DNA of 64,000 nt from Isoptericola sp. BMS4 (GCF_011634835.1 NZ_SIRP01000001.1:3365766-3429765), one strand, 5' to 3'. Counted from the stretch's first letter, positions 49,086 to 58,255 are shown. Numbers and translations: made by a program. Notes: generated from the sequence alone by a model not told the origin.

Positions 49086-50032
49086 CAGCGGCCCACCTCC
49101 TCGCGGCGCTCCGCGCGCCGCTGCAGTGCGAGCATCACCACGGCGACGGCGATGATGACGACGGTCAGCACGGTCGCGACGGCGGCGCCGTACCCGACCC
49201 GGGACTTGTCGAAGAAGTTGAGGTACGAGTAGTAGCTCGGCACCAGGGTGGAGCTCTCGGGCCCGCCGCGGGTCAGCACGTAGATCGGCCCGAACACCTT
49301 GAGCGCCGCGACCGTGCAGGTCAGCGTGACGACGAACGTCTCGGGCCGGATCTGCGGGATCGTGATCGCGCGGAACCGCCGCCACCACCCGGCGCCGTCG
49401 AGCTCCGCGGCCTCGTACAGCTCGGGGTCCACCCGCTGCAGCGCGGCCATGAAGATCACGACCGGGTAGCCGATCTGCACCCAGATGAGGACGAGCATGA
49501 CGCTCGGCAGCGCGAACGCCGGGTCGCCGAGCCAGTTGGGCGGGTCGCTGACGCCGAGGCCGCGCAGGATCTCGTTCAGTGCGCCCGTCCGGGCGTTGAG
49601 GATCCAGTTCCACAGGACGCCGGCGACGGCGACCGGCAGGATCTGCGGCAGGTAGAACGTGGCGCGCAGGACCGAGGCGACCCGTCCGCCGAACCGGCGT
49701 CCGAGGTAGTCGAACAGCACCGCCGCGAGCAGCAGGCCGATCACGGTCGGCACCACCACCATCGCGACGATCATCGCGACGGAGTTCTGGAACGACGTCC
49801 AGAAGTCGGTGTCGTGCCACAGCTCGGCGTAGTTGGCGAGCCCGACCCACTCGAGCGGGGCGAGGCCACCCCGCCACGAGAACAGGCTGATGTACACGTT
49901 CGTCACCAACGGGTACCCGATGACGACGACGAACAGGGCGGCGCCGGGGACCAGGTACGGCAGGTAGGCCGGCCATGCGGCGCGGGACGTGGCCCGACGG
50001 CGTCGGACGCGGGGTGTCGGGGGTGCGCTCAT
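49085..50032 (-). CDS. Sugar ABC importer permease 1 (MalF type, locus 2)
   Basis: 315-aa permease: basic N-terminus, then YLPYLVPGAALFVVVIGYPL as helix 1. EAA loop: LYEAAELDGAGWWRRFRAIT followed by IPQIRP. It ends with a charged tail RRAERREEVGR. ATG 50032. The 76-base gap to the binding-protein gene upstream contains a strong hairpin. Confidence 0.92.
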   Translation of the reverse strand: MSAPPTPRVRRRRATSRAAWPAYLPYLVPGAALFVVVIGYPLVTNVYISLFSWRGGLAPLEWVGLANYAELWHDTDFWTSFQNSVAMIVAMVVVPTVIGLLLAAVLFDYLGRRFGGRVASVLRATFYLPQILPVAVAGVLWNWILNARTGALNEILRGLGVSDPPNWLGDPAFALPSVMLVLIWVQIGYPVVIFMAALQRVDPELYEAAELDGAGWWRRFRAITIPQIRPETFVVTLTCTVAALKVFGPIYVLTRGGPESSTLVPSYYSYLNFFDKSRVGYGAAVATVLTVVIIAVAVVMLALQRRAERREEVGR

Positions 50033-50063
50033 CGTGCGGCTCCTTGGTGGGGGCTGCGGCCCG

Positions 50064-50093
50064 GGCGGGGCCGCCCCGCGGGGCGGCCCCGCC
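50064..50093 (-). terminator. Intercistronic hairpin after binding-protein gene (locus 2)
   Basis: Perfect 14-bp arms (GGCGGGGCCGCCCC at 50064-50077 and its complement at 50080-50093) separated by two bases, so the top base pairs will be open. It starts 15 bases after the binding-protein stop. Confidence 0.65.
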
Positions 50094-50108
50094 TCGGGGA
50101 CGGCAGGT

Positions 50109-51440
50109 TCATTCGCCGAGCAGGTCGGACTTGCCGTCGACGTAGGCGGACTCGAGCCCGTCGAGCACCTCGTCGGGCGACTTCGACTGGTTGATCAGGG
50201 ACTGCAGCTCGCTCACGACCACGTCGTAGTAGCCGGGCACGGGCCAGTCCGGGTAGAAGGCCAGCCCGTCGGCGTCGAGGATCTCCTGGAAGTTCTCGGT
50301 GAGCTCCTTGGTCTTGGCGTCCTCGATCGTCGAGGCGTCGCCCGCGACCGGCAGGCCGCCGGACTGCGCCAGGACGTCCTGCACCTCGGGGCGCAGCGTC
50401 GTGTCGATGAACTCCTCCGCGAGCGACGGCGAGTCGGCGTTGGTCGGGACGACCCACAGGTTCCCGGACGACCCGACGTGCAGGTCGTTGCCGGGGAAGT
50501 TGAACTGGCCCCAGTCGTCCTTCATCTCGGCGACGACGCGCCCGAACCACCACGAGCCCGAGACCATCATCGGGTAGTCGCCCTTGATGAACCCCACGCC
50601 CATGTCCTCGGCGGTGAGGCCGGCCGAGTCGGACGCGACGTAGCCCTCCTTGATCCACGCGTCGAGCTGCTCCGTCGCCGCGGTCATCTCCGGCCCGTGG
50701 AAGTCGACGTCGCCGTCGAAGAGCTGGTACCGGTCCACGAAGTCACGGTCCGCGTTCGCGAGGACCAGCTCGTACCAGAGCTGCCCCATCGGGTACTCGG
50801 CGCCCGCCTCCGCGAGCGGCGTGATCCCCTCGTCGGCGAAGGCCTGCATGACGGTCTCGAGCTCGTCGAGCGTCGTCGGGACCTCGAGGCCGAGGTCGTC
50901 GAACATCGCCTGGTTGTAGTAGACGCCGACGAACTCGCCGTAGTTGGGGACGCCGTACCACTCGCCGGACCCCATGAGGCCGTTCTCGTCGTAGGTCGCC
51001 GTCGTCGCGAGCGACCCGGGGAGCTCGTCGGCCCAGCCGTTGCGCTCCGCCGCGTCGGTCAGCGGGGCGATCAGGCCCTGTGCCGCCAGCTGACCGGCCG
51101 TCGCGTTGCCCTTGTTGTACTCCATGACGTCGGGCACGTCGTCGCCGGTGAGCACGATCTTGGCGTTCTTCTGGATCTGCTCGAACGTCTGCTTCTCCAC
51201 CTCGACCGTGACGTCGGGGTGCTCGGCCTCGAAGACCTCGATCGCCTTCGCCCAGGCCTGCCCCATGGCGGAGTCGTCGTTCTCGTAGTGCCAGATCGTC
51301 AGGGTCTGGTCGTCGGTGTCACCACCCTCGGCGGCCGCGCCGCCGCCACCGCCGGTACCGCCTCCGCCGACGCAGGCGGTCAGCGCCAGCGGCAGGGCCG
51401 CCAGCGCGGCGATCATCGATGCCTTGCGGGTTCGCGTCAT
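50109..51440 (-). CDS. Sugar-binding lipoprotein of ABC importer (locus 2)
   Basis: 443-aa lipoprotein: MTRTRKASMIAALAAL signal, lipobox LTAC, Gly-rich linker, then a two-lobe binding domain (LTIWHYENDDSAMGQAWAKA; GFIKGDYPMMVSGSWWFG). The latter segment is typical of oligosaccharide-binding proteins of the UgpB/CebE class. ATG 51440. Given the downstream GH31 and GH1 genes, xyloglucan oligosaccharides are the likely ligand (inference). Confidence 0.9.
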   Translation of the reverse strand: MTRTRKASMIAALAALPLALTACVGGGGTGGGGGAAAEGGDTDDQTLTIWHYENDDSAMGQAWAKAIEVFEAEHPDVTVEVEKQTFEQIQKNAKIVLTGDDVPDVMEYNKGNATAGQLAAQGLIAPLTDAAERNGWADELPGSLATTATYDENGLMGSGEWYGVPNYGEFVGVYYNQAMFDDLGLEVPTTLDELETVMQAFADEGITPLAEAGAEYPMGQLWYELVLANADRDFVDRYQLFDGDVDFHGPEMTAATEQLDAWIKEGYVASDSAGLTAEDMGVGFIKGDYPMMVSGSWWFGRVVAEMKDDWGQFNFPGNDLHVGSSGNLWVVPTNADSPSLAEEFIDTTLRPEVQDVLAQSGGLPVAGDASTIEDAKTKELTENFQEILDADGLAFYPDWPVPGYYDVVVSELQSLINQSKSPDEVLDGLESAYVDGKSDLLGE

Positions 51441-51486
51441 CGCGGTTCCTCCTTCGTCGGCCCGGCGCTCGGACGCGCCGGAGCAC

Positions 51487-51548
51487 CCGGGCGCTCGCGC
51501 CCGGACGGTTCTGGTGTGCGGTTGCCGGCGAGCGGGTTCGTGCTCGCC
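51487..51548 (-). terminator. Two small hairpins between LacI gene and binding-protein gene
   Basis: Stems 51527-51533 with 51542-51548 (7 bp, GGCGAGC) and 51487-51493 with 51498-51504 (7 bp, CCGGGCG, CTCG loop). They may lower read-through from the regulator gene into the importer operon. No separate promoter for the importer is evident. Confidence 0.4.
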
Positions 51549-51559
51549 CGGACGTCGGT

Positions 51560-52612
51560 TCAGGGGTGGGGCTCGGCGCCGGCAGGCGCCGGCGGGGCCC
51601 CGGGTGCGGGCCCGACGCTCCGGCCGGGCTCGAGGGTGCAGGGGATGAGGGTCGCGGCGGCCGGCGGCGGGTCGCCCGCGACCTGCGACAGCAGCGTCGC
51701 CACGGCGAGCCGGCCGAGGTCGGCCCCCGGGGAGTGCATCGTCGTGAGCGGCGGGTTGCTCATGTCCGCGACGCCGGGGGACGTGACGATCGCGAGGACG
51801 GACATCTCGTCCGGGACGCCGATGCCGCGCTGCTGCAGCTCGGCGACGACGCCGAAGGTCGCGATCTCGTTCATCGTGACCACGGCCGTGGGCCGCGGGG
51901 AGCGGTCGAGCAGCTCCGCCGCCGCTTCCCGGCCGGCCTGCGGGGACTCGTCGACCCGGCGCACGACCGGCTCCAGTCCGTGCGCGCGCACGGCCGCGGC
52001 GAACCCCTCCTCGGCCCGGAACGTCGGGGCGTACCCCTCCGCCGCCGTCGCCTCGGAGTGGTTGACGAACGCGAGGTGCCGGTGGCCGAGCCCGACGAGG
52101 TGGTCGACCGCCTCCCGGGTGGTGCGCTCGAAGTCGACGTCCACGCTCGGCAGCCCGGCGACGTCGCGGGTGCGGCCGATCATCGTGAACGGCACCCCCG
52201 CGTCGCGCAGCGTGGTCACGCGCGGGTCGTCGAGCGTGACCTCCATGACGAGCACGCCGTCGGCCATGCCCTGGAGCACCAGGTCGCGGACCTCGTCCGC
52301 CTGGTCGGTGCGGAACGGCCACAGCACCAGGTGGTGGCCCTTCTCGCGCGCCGCCTCGGCCGCGGCGGAGACGAACTCCGCCACCGTCCCCCCGAGACCG
52401 CGCTCGGCCGCCGGGTACACGAGCGCCAGCACCCGGCTGCGGCGCGACGCGAGCCCGCGGGCCATGGCGTTCGGCTGGTACCCGAGCTCCTCCATCGCCG
52501 ACACGATGCGCTCGCGCGTGGCGGCGGAGACGGTCCGGTGCCCGGACAGCGCGTACGAGACCGTGCTGAGGGACACCCCGGCGAGCCTCGCCACGTCCTG
52601 CATCGTCGCCAT
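51560..52612 (-). CDS. LacI-family transcriptional regulator (locus 2)
   Basis: 350-aa repressor: HTH MATMQDVARLAGVSLSTVSY, hinge YQPNAMARGLASRRSRVLAL, then the effector domain. The recognition helix (SLSTVSYALS) shares STVSY with the divergent regulator, consistent with both reading CGAAGCGCTTCG. ATG 52612 with GGAGG seven bases upstream. Two tandem operators lie 49-73 bases before its start, so it is probably autoregulated and heads the LacI-importer-GH31-GH1-hydrolase unit. Confidence 0.9.
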   Translation of the reverse strand: MATMQDVARLAGVSLSTVSYALSGHRTVSAATRERIVSAMEELGYQPNAMARGLASRRSRVLALVYPAAERGLGGTVAEFVSAAAEAAREKGHHLVLWPFRTDQADEVRDLVLQGMADGVLVMEVTLDDPRVTTLRDAGVPFTMIGRTRDVAGLPSVDVDFERTTREAVDHLVGLGHRHLAFVNHSEATAAEGYAPTFRAEEGFAAAVRAHGLEPVVRRVDESPQAGREAAAELLDRSPRPTAVVTMNEIATFGVVAELQQRGIGVPDEMSVLAIVTSPGVADMSNPPLTTMHSPGADLGRLAVATLLSQVAGDPPPAAATLIPCTLEPGRSVGPAPGAPPAPAGAEPHP

Positions 52613-52660
52613 GCCGCCACCTCCCTGTGCCGTGCGTCGTCGGGGTCGCCCCGTCGTCAC

Positions 52661-52685
52661 CGAAGCGCTTCGACGAAGCGCTTCG
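52661..52685. promoter_or_regulatory. Tandem LacI operators between divergent regulators
   Basis: Two perfect 12-bp palindromes CGAAGCGCTTCG at 52661-52672 and 52674-52685, centres 13 bp apart. They sit just downstream of the candidate minus-strand promoter, so bound repressor would block locus 2 transcription. Confidence 0.85.
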
Positions 52686-52691
52686 ACAATG

Positions 52692-52721
52692 ACCATGCAG
52701 GCGGCCCGCCACCCGTGTCAA
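52692..52721 (-). promoter_or_regulatory. Candidate promoter of locus 2 (LacI/importer operon)
   Basis: On the minus strand TTGACA (52721-52716) is followed after 18 bases by CATGGT (52697-52692). The -35 is consensus, the -10 weak. The tandem operators begin six bases further downstream, around the expected start of transcription. Confidence 0.5.
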
Positions 52722-52873
52722 GGGCGCGGGCACAACTCGTCCACCGTCACCTCGACGTCACGGACGCCCGCGCCGGGCCCGGCCGTGGGGCGCCTGATCG
52801 TGGCAGTAGGATGCCGTCGCACGGCGATCCCGCACGGGCGCCCGCCACCACCCCAGCGACCGGAGGTTCCGCC

Positions 52874-53914
52874 GTGGCCACGATCGAGGACGTCGCCAGG
52901 CGGGCGGGCGTCGCGACGTCGACCGTCTCCTACGTGATCTCGGGCAAGCGAGCCATCTCGGCGGCCACCCGCGCCCGCGTGGAGCAGGCCATCGCCGAGC
53001 TCGACTACCATCCGCACGCCGGCGCCCGGGCGCTCGCGTCGTCGCGCACCGACGTCCTCGCGCTCGTCGTCCCGCTGCGCCTCGACGCGGACACGTCCCT
53101 GCGCGGCGACGTCGACGTCAACGTGATCATGCAGTTCGTCGCCGGGGTGGTGCCACGGGCCCGTTCGCTCGGCTACGACGTCCTCCTGCTCACCGACGAC
53201 GACCCCACGGCCCTGGCGCGCGTGGCGGGCGGCTCGTCCGCGGACGCCCTCGTCGTCATGGACGTCGAGACCGAGGACGCGCGGCTGCCCGCCATCGCCC
53301 GCTCCCGCACCCCCGCCATCCTCATCGGCATGCCGGTGGACCCGCAGGGCTTCAGCTGCGTCGACTTCGACTTCGACGGCGCCGGGCGCCTCGCGGTCCG
53401 TCACCTCGCCGGCCTCGGGCACCGCCGAGTCGCCCTGATCGGCCCGCCCCAGGTGGTCCTCGAGCGGCACACCTCGTACGCCGACCGCATGCTGCACGGG
53501 CTGCGGGCGCAGTCCGACGCCTCCGGCGTCGACCTGGTCCTCACGCACACCAGCGCCCGCCGCGACGCCGTCGCCGCGGCGGTGTCCCGGGCGCTCGACG
53601 GCGACACGCCCGCCACCGCCCTCGTGGTGCACAACGAGGCGGCCCTGCCCACCGTCATGGACCTGCTGCGCGAGCGGTCGCTGCGCGTGCCCGAGGACCT
53701 CTCCGTGCTCGCGGTGTGCCCGCCGCACATCGCCGAGCAGCAGTCGGTCGTGCTCACCTCGATCGACATCCCCGCACAGCAGATCGGGGCCACGGCCGCG
53801 GAGATGGCGGTCGCGACGCTGCGCGGCGAGCTCGAGCCCGAGACCCGCCTCGTGCGCGCCGCGCTGACGGACCGAGGCAGCTCCTCCGCGCCCCCGGCCC
53901 GCGCGACCTCCTAG
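52874..53914 (+). CDS. LacI-family transcriptional regulator (locus 3)
   Basis: 346-aa repressor: HTH VATIEDVARRAGVATSTVSY, hinge YHPHAGARALASSRTDVLAL, effector domain with DALVVMDVETEDARLPAI. The recognition helix ATSTVSYVIS shares STVSY with the locus 2 regulator. GTG 52874 with GGAGG seven bases upstream. It is divergent from the locus 2 regulator and 232 bases upstream of the locus 3 binding-protein gene, whose promoter carries the same operator. Inducer unknown. Confidence 0.9.
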   Translation: MATIEDVARRAGVATSTVSYVISGKRAISAATRARVEQAIAELDYHPHAGARALASSRTDVLALVVPLRLDADTSLRGDVDVNVIMQFVAGVVPRARSLGYDVLLLTDDDPTALARVAGGSSADALVVMDVETEDARLPAIARSRTPAILIGMPVDPQGFSCVDFDFDGAGRLAVRHLAGLGHRRVALIGPPQVVLERHTSYADRMLHGLRAQSDASGVDLVLTHTSARRDAVAAAVSRALDGDTPATALVVHNEAALPTVMDLLRERSLRVPEDLSVLAVCPPHIAEQQSVVLTSIDIPAQQIGATAAEMAVATLRGELEPETRLVRAALTDRGSSSAPPARATS

Positions 53915-53932
53915 GCGCCATCGGCCCGGCGA

Positions 53933-53954
53933 GCGCGGGTGGGCCACCCCGCGC
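53933..53954 (+). terminator. Hairpin after locus 3 LacI gene
   Basis: GCGCGGG at 53933-53939 pairs with CCCGCGC at 53948-53954, with three further possible pairs inside; it starts 19 bases after the stop. Confidence 0.45.
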
Positions 53955-53977
53955 GGAAACGCTTCGACGTCCGAAGC
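53955..53977. promoter_or_regulatory. Degenerate upstream operator of locus 3
   Basis: GGAAACGCTTCG at 53955-53966 matches CGAAGCGCTTCG at 10 of 12 positions, and a CGAAGC half-site follows at 53972-53977. It lies about 130 bp upstream of the perfect operator, so looping between the two is possible. Confidence 0.45.
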
Positions 53978-54044
53978 TGACAACGGCGCCACCGTCGCGG
54001 CCGCACCGGCGCAGCCTCCGCCGTATCCCCCGAGAGCTCGGTGT

Positions 54045-54097
54045 TTGACACGGCCATACTCGTGCGGCAATGATCACACCAATATCGAAGCGCTTCG
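54045..54097 (+). promoter_or_regulatory. Promoter and LacI operator of locus 3
   Basis: TTGACA at 54045-54050, 18 bases, then AATGAT at 54069-54074 (4 of 6). The perfect palindrome CGAAGCGCTTCG follows at 54086-54097, at and just after the expected transcription start and 50 bases before the binding-protein ATG. The same arrangement of promoter then operator is seen at locus 2. Confidence 0.7.
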
Positions 54098-54146
54098 CCA
54101 ATGTCGGTGTCGGCGCTTCCCGTGACACGTCGAGGGAGATGTGACC

Positions 54147-55451
54147 ATGCGTCATCCAGTCCGAACCGCGGCGAGCGTGGCCGCCGTCGCGCTCACCCTG
54201 GCAGCCTGCTCCTCCGGCGGCGACGACGCCGGGGCCGGGGCCACCGACGAGGGCCCGATCACGCTCGACTACTGGGCGTGGGGCACCGCCCAGCAGCCGA
54301 TGGTGGACGCGTGGAACGCCGCCCACCCGGACGTCCAGGTCAAGCGGACCGACGCCGGCGGCGGCACCGACTCGTCGGCGAAGCTCGTCACCGCGACGCG
54401 TGCCGAGAACGCACCGGACGTGGCGATCGTCGAGTACAACACCCTGCCGGCCATGATCGTCGCCGGCGTCGCGACGGACATCAGCGAGCACGTGGACGGG
54501 CTCGACAGCGAGTTCGCCCCCGGCGTCTGGAACCAGGTGACGTTCGACGGGGCCACCTACGGCGTCCCCCAGGACGCGGGCCCCCAGGCCCTCACCTACA
54601 ACAAGAAGCGGTTCGACGAGCTCGGCATCGAGGTACCCACCACGTGGGAGGAGTTCGCCGACGCCGCCGAGAAGGTCCACGAGGCCGACCCCGACGCCTA
54701 CCTCACGACGTACGCCCCCGCCGAGTTCGGCGGCTTCGCCGGATACGCCCAGCAGGCGGGCTCGGAGTGGTGGTCCGTCGACGGAGACGCCTGGACCGTC
54801 GACTTCGACGACGAGGCCTCGGTCGCCGTCGCCGACTACTGGGAGGACCTCGTCGACCGCGACCTGGTCCTCGCCGAGCCGCTGCTCACCCCCGAGTGGA
54901 ACGCCCAGCTCAACAAGGGTGACATCCTGTCCTGGCCGGCCGGGCTGTGGGCCGCGGGCGTGCTCTACGGCGTCGCCGAGGAGAGCGCCGGGGACTGGGC
55001 GATGGCCCCTCTGCCGCAGTGGACCGAAGGAGACTCGTCGGTCGGCTTCCAGGGCGGGTCGGCCGTGGTGGTCACCACGTCCGCCGAGCACCCCGAGGCT
55101 GCCGCGGAGTTCGCCCGCTGGATGGGCACGAGCGACGAGGCCGCCGCGGCGCAGATCGAGCAGGGCCAGTACCCCGCGTCCCTGTCCGGGCAGGAGCTCA
55201 CCCTCGAGAGCGATCCTCCGCTCCTCATGCCGGAGCAGGAGGACTACTGGGAGATCGCGGCCCGGATCACGCAGGACACCATCCCGGAGATCAGCTGGGG
55301 GCCCGACGTCAACGTCGCCTCGAGCGCCTTCCAGGACGCGATGTCCAAGGCCGTGACGAACGGGACCCCGTTCCGTGACGCCCTCACCCGGACCGAGGAC
55401 GAGGTCGTGGCCGACATGGAGAAGTCCGGCTTCGACGTCACGCAGAAGTGA
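54147..55451 (+). CDS. Sugar-binding lipoprotein of ABC importer (locus 3)
   Basis: 434-aa lipoprotein: MRHPVRTAASVAAVALTL signal, lipobox LAAC, short Gly/Asp linker, then the binding domain (DYWAWGTAQQPMVDAWNAAH; DAGPQALTYNKKRFDELGIE). ATG 54147 has GGGAG eight bases upstream; GTG 54141 in frame is too close to it. Ligand unknown; the operon suggests galactose-containing oligosaccharides. Confidence 0.9.
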   Translation: MRHPVRTAASVAAVALTLAACSSGGDDAGAGATDEGPITLDYWAWGTAQQPMVDAWNAAHPDVQVKRTDAGGGTDSSAKLVTATRAENAPDVAIVEYNTLPAMIVAGVATDISEHVDGLDSEFAPGVWNQVTFDGATYGVPQDAGPQALTYNKKRFDELGIEVPTTWEEFADAAEKVHEADPDAYLTTYAPAEFGGFAGYAQQAGSEWWSVDGDAWTVDFDDEASVAVADYWEDLVDRDLVLAEPLLTPEWNAQLNKGDILSWPAGLWAAGVLYGVAEESAGDWAMAPLPQWTEGDSSVGFQGGSAVVVTTSAEHPEAAAEFARWMGTSDEAAAAQIEQGQYPASLSGQELTLESDPPLLMPEQEDYWEIAARITQDTIPEISWGPDVNVASSAFQDAMSKAVTNGTPFRDALTRTEDEVVADMEKSGFDVTQK

Positions 55452-55455
55452 CCGC

Positions 55456-55490
55456 CCGGGTGCCGGCGGACCAGCTCCGCCGGCACCCGG
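55456..55490 (+). terminator. Intercistronic hairpin after binding-protein gene (locus 3)
   Basis: Perfect 15-bp arms (CCGGGTGCCGGCGGA at 55456-55470 and its complement at 55476-55490) with loop CCAGC, five bases after the stop and 19 bases before the next ATG. Confidence 0.7.
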
Positions 55491-55509
55491 CTCCCGAAGG
55501 AGTCCCCGC

Positions 55510-56442
55510 ATGGCCACCGCTCTCGACACCCGACCCGCCCGCCGCACGCGCCGGCGCTGGGTGGCGCCCTGGCTCTTCCTGCTGCCGGCGGCGCTGCTGT
55601 TCGTCACGTTCCTCGCGATCCCCGTCTGCTACGCCCTCTACCTGAGCTTCCGGGGCATGCGCGTCTCGGGCGGCGGCCCGTTCGGCGTGCGCTCGGAGAC
55701 CTGGGTCGGGCTGGACAACTACGCCACGGCGTTCACCGACCCCGAGTTCCTCGCCGGCTTCGGCCGGCTCGCGATCTACGGGATCATCGCCGTCCCGCTC
55801 ACGCTCGGTCTCGCCCTCACGTTCGCCCTGCTGCTCGATCTGCCCCGCGTGGCCGGGGCACGCTTCTCACGCACGGCGATCTTCGTGCCCTACGCGGTGC
55901 CGGGGGTCGTGGCCACCCTGCTGTGGGGCTTCCTCTACCTGCCGTCCACCAGTCCCGGGAGCTGGGTCGCCGCCCGGCTCGGGATCGGTGCGCCCGACGT
56001 GCTCCACGGCGCGATGCTCTACCCGTCCGTCGCGAACATCGCGATCTGGAGCGGCGTCGGCTTCAACATGATCATCCTGTACACGTCGCTGCGCGGGATC
56101 CCCGCCGAGGTGTACGAGGCGGCGCGGCTCGACGGCGCGAACGAGTGGGACATCGCGTACCGGGTCAAGATCCCGCTGGTCGGGCCGGCTCTCGTGCTGA
56201 CCGGGCTGTTCGCCCTCATCGGCACCCTGCAGGTCTACGGCGAGCCCACCACCCTGCGGCCGATGACCAGCGCGATCTCGCAGACGTGGGTCCCCCTCAT
56301 GACCATCTACCGCGACGCGTTCACCCGGGACGACCTGTCGCTCGCCGCCGCCGCGTCGGTCGCCCTCGCGCTGGGCACCCTGGTCGTCTCGGTCGTGCTG
56401 CTGCGCGTGACCCAGAAGCGCTCGTTCGGAGAGGTCTCATGA
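55510..56442 (+). CDS. Sugar ABC importer permease 1 (MalF type, locus 3)
   Basis: 310-aa permease: basic N-terminus, WLFLLPAALLFVTFLAIPV as helix 1, EAA loop VYEAARLDGANEWDIAYRVK followed by IPLVGP. ATG 55510 with AAGGAG seven bases upstream. Its stop overlaps the start of permease 2 (ATGA). Confidence 0.92.
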   Translation: MATALDTRPARRTRRRWVAPWLFLLPAALLFVTFLAIPVCYALYLSFRGMRVSGGGPFGVRSETWVGLDNYATAFTDPEFLAGFGRLAIYGIIAVPLTLGLALTFALLLDLPRVAGARFSRTAIFVPYAVPGVVATLLWGFLYLPSTSPGSWVAARLGIGAPDVLHGAMLYPSVANIAIWSGVGFNMIILYTSLRGIPAEVYEAARLDGANEWDIAYRVKIPLVGPALVLTGLFALIGTLQVYGEPTTLRPMTSAISQTWVPLMTIYRDAFTRDDLSLAAAASVALALGTLVVSVVLLRVTQKRSFGEVS

Positions 56443-57338
56443 GCACCGCCACCGCCCCCCGTCCCGTCCGGCAGCGCAGGCTGGCCACCGGCCGGCCACG
56501 CCCCGCGTCCCGGCGCACCGCGATGCTGCCGACGGTCGCGCTCCTGCTCGGTGCGCTGTACTGCCTGGTGCCCGTCGCCTGGGTCCTCGTGGCCTCGACC
56601 AAGTCGAGCTCGGAGCTGTTCTCCACCTTCACGTTCGTGCCGGGCACGGGCCTGCTGGAGAACCTCGGCGACCTGTTCGCCTACGGCGACGGGCAGTACC
56701 TGCGCTGGGTGTGGAACAGCGTGATCTTCGCGGGCGTCGGCGCCGTGGCGTGCACCCTGGTGTCCACGATGGCGGGCTACGCCCTGGCCAAGTACGACTT
56801 CCCCGGGCGCAAGGCCGCGTTCTACGCCATCCTCGGCGGCGTGCTGCTGCCGGGCATCACCCTGGCCGTGCCGCAGTACCTGCTGATGTCCACGATCGGT
56901 CTGGCGGGCACCTACTGGTCCGTGCTGCTGCCGTGCCTCATCTCGCCGTTCGGCATCTTCCTGGCGCGCGTCTACGCGGGCTCCGCCGTCCCGACCGACA
57001 CGATGGAGGCCGCGCGGATCGACGGCGCGAACGACGCGCGCGTCTTCACCTCGGTCGCCCTGCCCATGATGGTCCCCGGAATGGTCACGGTGTTCCTGCT
57101 GCAGTTCGTCAGCATCTGGAACAACTTCCTGCTGCCCTTCATCATGCTGTCGGACGAGCGGATGTACCCGCTGACCGTCGGCCTGTACACGCTGCTGTCC
57201 AAGGGCTCGGGCACCCCGTCGCTCTACAGCCTGGCGATCATCGGCGCCGCCGTCGCGATCGTGCCGCTGGTCGCGATGATGCTCGTGCTGCAGCGCTACT
57301 GGCGCCTCGACCTCATCAGCGGGGGTCTGAAGGGATGA
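56439..57338 (+). CDS. Sugar ABC importer permease 2 (MalG type, locus 3)
   Basis: 299-aa permease: LPTVALLLGALYCLVPVAWV as helix 1, EAA loop TMEAARIDGANDARVFTSVA followed by LPMMVP, and C-terminus RYWRLDLISGGLKG. ATG 56439 overlaps permease 1, and its own stop overlaps the aldo/keto reductase start (ATGA). Confidence 0.92.
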   Translation: MSTATAPRPVRQRRLATGRPRPASRRTAMLPTVALLLGALYCLVPVAWVLVASTKSSSELFSTFTFVPGTGLLENLGDLFAYGDGQYLRWVWNSVIFAGVGAVACTLVSTMAGYALAKYDFPGRKAAFYAILGGVLLPGITLAVPQYLLMSTIGLAGTYWSVLLPCLISPFGIFLARVYAGSAVPTDTMEAARIDGANDARVFTSVALPMMVPGMVTVFLLQFVSIWNNFLLPFIMLSDERMYPLTVGLYTLLSKGSGTPSLYSLAIIGAAVAIVPLVAMMLVLQRYWRLDLISGGLKG

Positions 57339-58255
57339 CCGTGCCGGACGCGAGGACGAGGCTCGGCACGACCGGCCTGCGCGTGCCCCCGGTCGTCCTG
57401 GGGACGTCAGCGCTCGGCCGTCGCGTCGGCGCCGAGGACGCGCACGAGGTGCTGCGTGCCGCGGCCGCCGCCGGGTGGCACACCTGGGACACGAGCAACG
57501 AGTACGGGCAGGCCGAGGCCCGCATCGGGACCGTGCTGCCCGGCCTCGACGCACCCGTCCAGGTCTTCACCAAGGCGGACCCGGCACCGGGCGGCGGCTT
57601 CACCGGCGCGCGCGTCCGGGCGTCGGTCGCCGAGTCGCTGGATCGGCTCGGCGTGGACCGGCTGCCGCTCGTGCACCTGCACGACCCCGAGCGGATCACG
57701 TTCGACGAGGCCACCACGCCCGACGGCCCGTGGCGGGCTCTTCTCGACCTGCGTGAGCAGGGCGTGATCGGGCACGTGGGAGTGGCCGGCGGGCCCGTCG
57801 CCCTCCTGCGGCGGTTCGTCCGCACCGGGGAGGTCGAGGCCGTGGTCACCCACAACCGGTTCACGCTGCTGGACCGGTCCGCGGAACCCCTGCTCGACGA
57901 CTGCGCGGAGCGCGGCGTCGGCGTGCTCAACGCCGCGCCCTTCGGGGGTGCCGCGCTCGCCACCGACGACGGCCCGGTGCGCCGGTACCACTACCGGGAG
58001 GTCGACGCCGTCCAGCACGACGCCGTCCTGCGCATCCGCGCGATCGCCCGCGAGGCCGGCGTCCCGGTCGGCGCCCTCGCGCTCCGGTCGAGCACCCGGG
58101 ACCCGCGTGTCTCCGCCACCGTGGTCGGCGCGTCGTCCACCACACAGCTGCGGCAGGTCCTGGGCTGGGCCGCCGACGACGTCCCCGACGTCTGGGCCGC
58201 GCTCGACGCCGCACGGCCCGGCCCCTCCCACTGGGTCGGCCCGCACGGCCGCTGA
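57335..58255 (+). CDS. Aldo/keto reductase, probable sugar dehydrogenase (L-fucose/galactose type)
   Basis: 306-aa NAD(P)-dependent oxidoreductase with the AKR tetrad in place: Asp52 and Tyr57 (WDTSNEYG), Lys80 (VFTKADP) and His116 (LVHLHDPER). The fold and the opening RLGTTGLRVPPVVLGTSALG are closest to the D-threo-aldose/L-fucose/galactose dehydrogenase branch, so oxidation of a released hexose to its lactone is the likely role. Translationally coupled to the permease (ATGA) and followed by the GH42 gene. The substrate is inferred from context. Confidence 0.82.
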   Translation: MTVPDARTRLGTTGLRVPPVVLGTSALGRRVGAEDAHEVLRAAAAAGWHTWDTSNEYGQAEARIGTVLPGLDAPVQVFTKADPAPGGGFTGARVRASVAESLDRLGVDRLPLVHLHDPERITFDEATTPDGPWRALLDLREQGVIGHVGVAGGPVALLRRFVRTGEVEAVVTHNRFTLLDRSAEPLLDDCAERGVGVLNAAPFGGAALATDDGPVRRYHYREVDAVQHDAVLRIRAIAREAGVPVGALALRSSTRDPRVSATVVGASSTTQLRQVLGWAADDVPDVWAALDAARPGPSHWVGPHGR

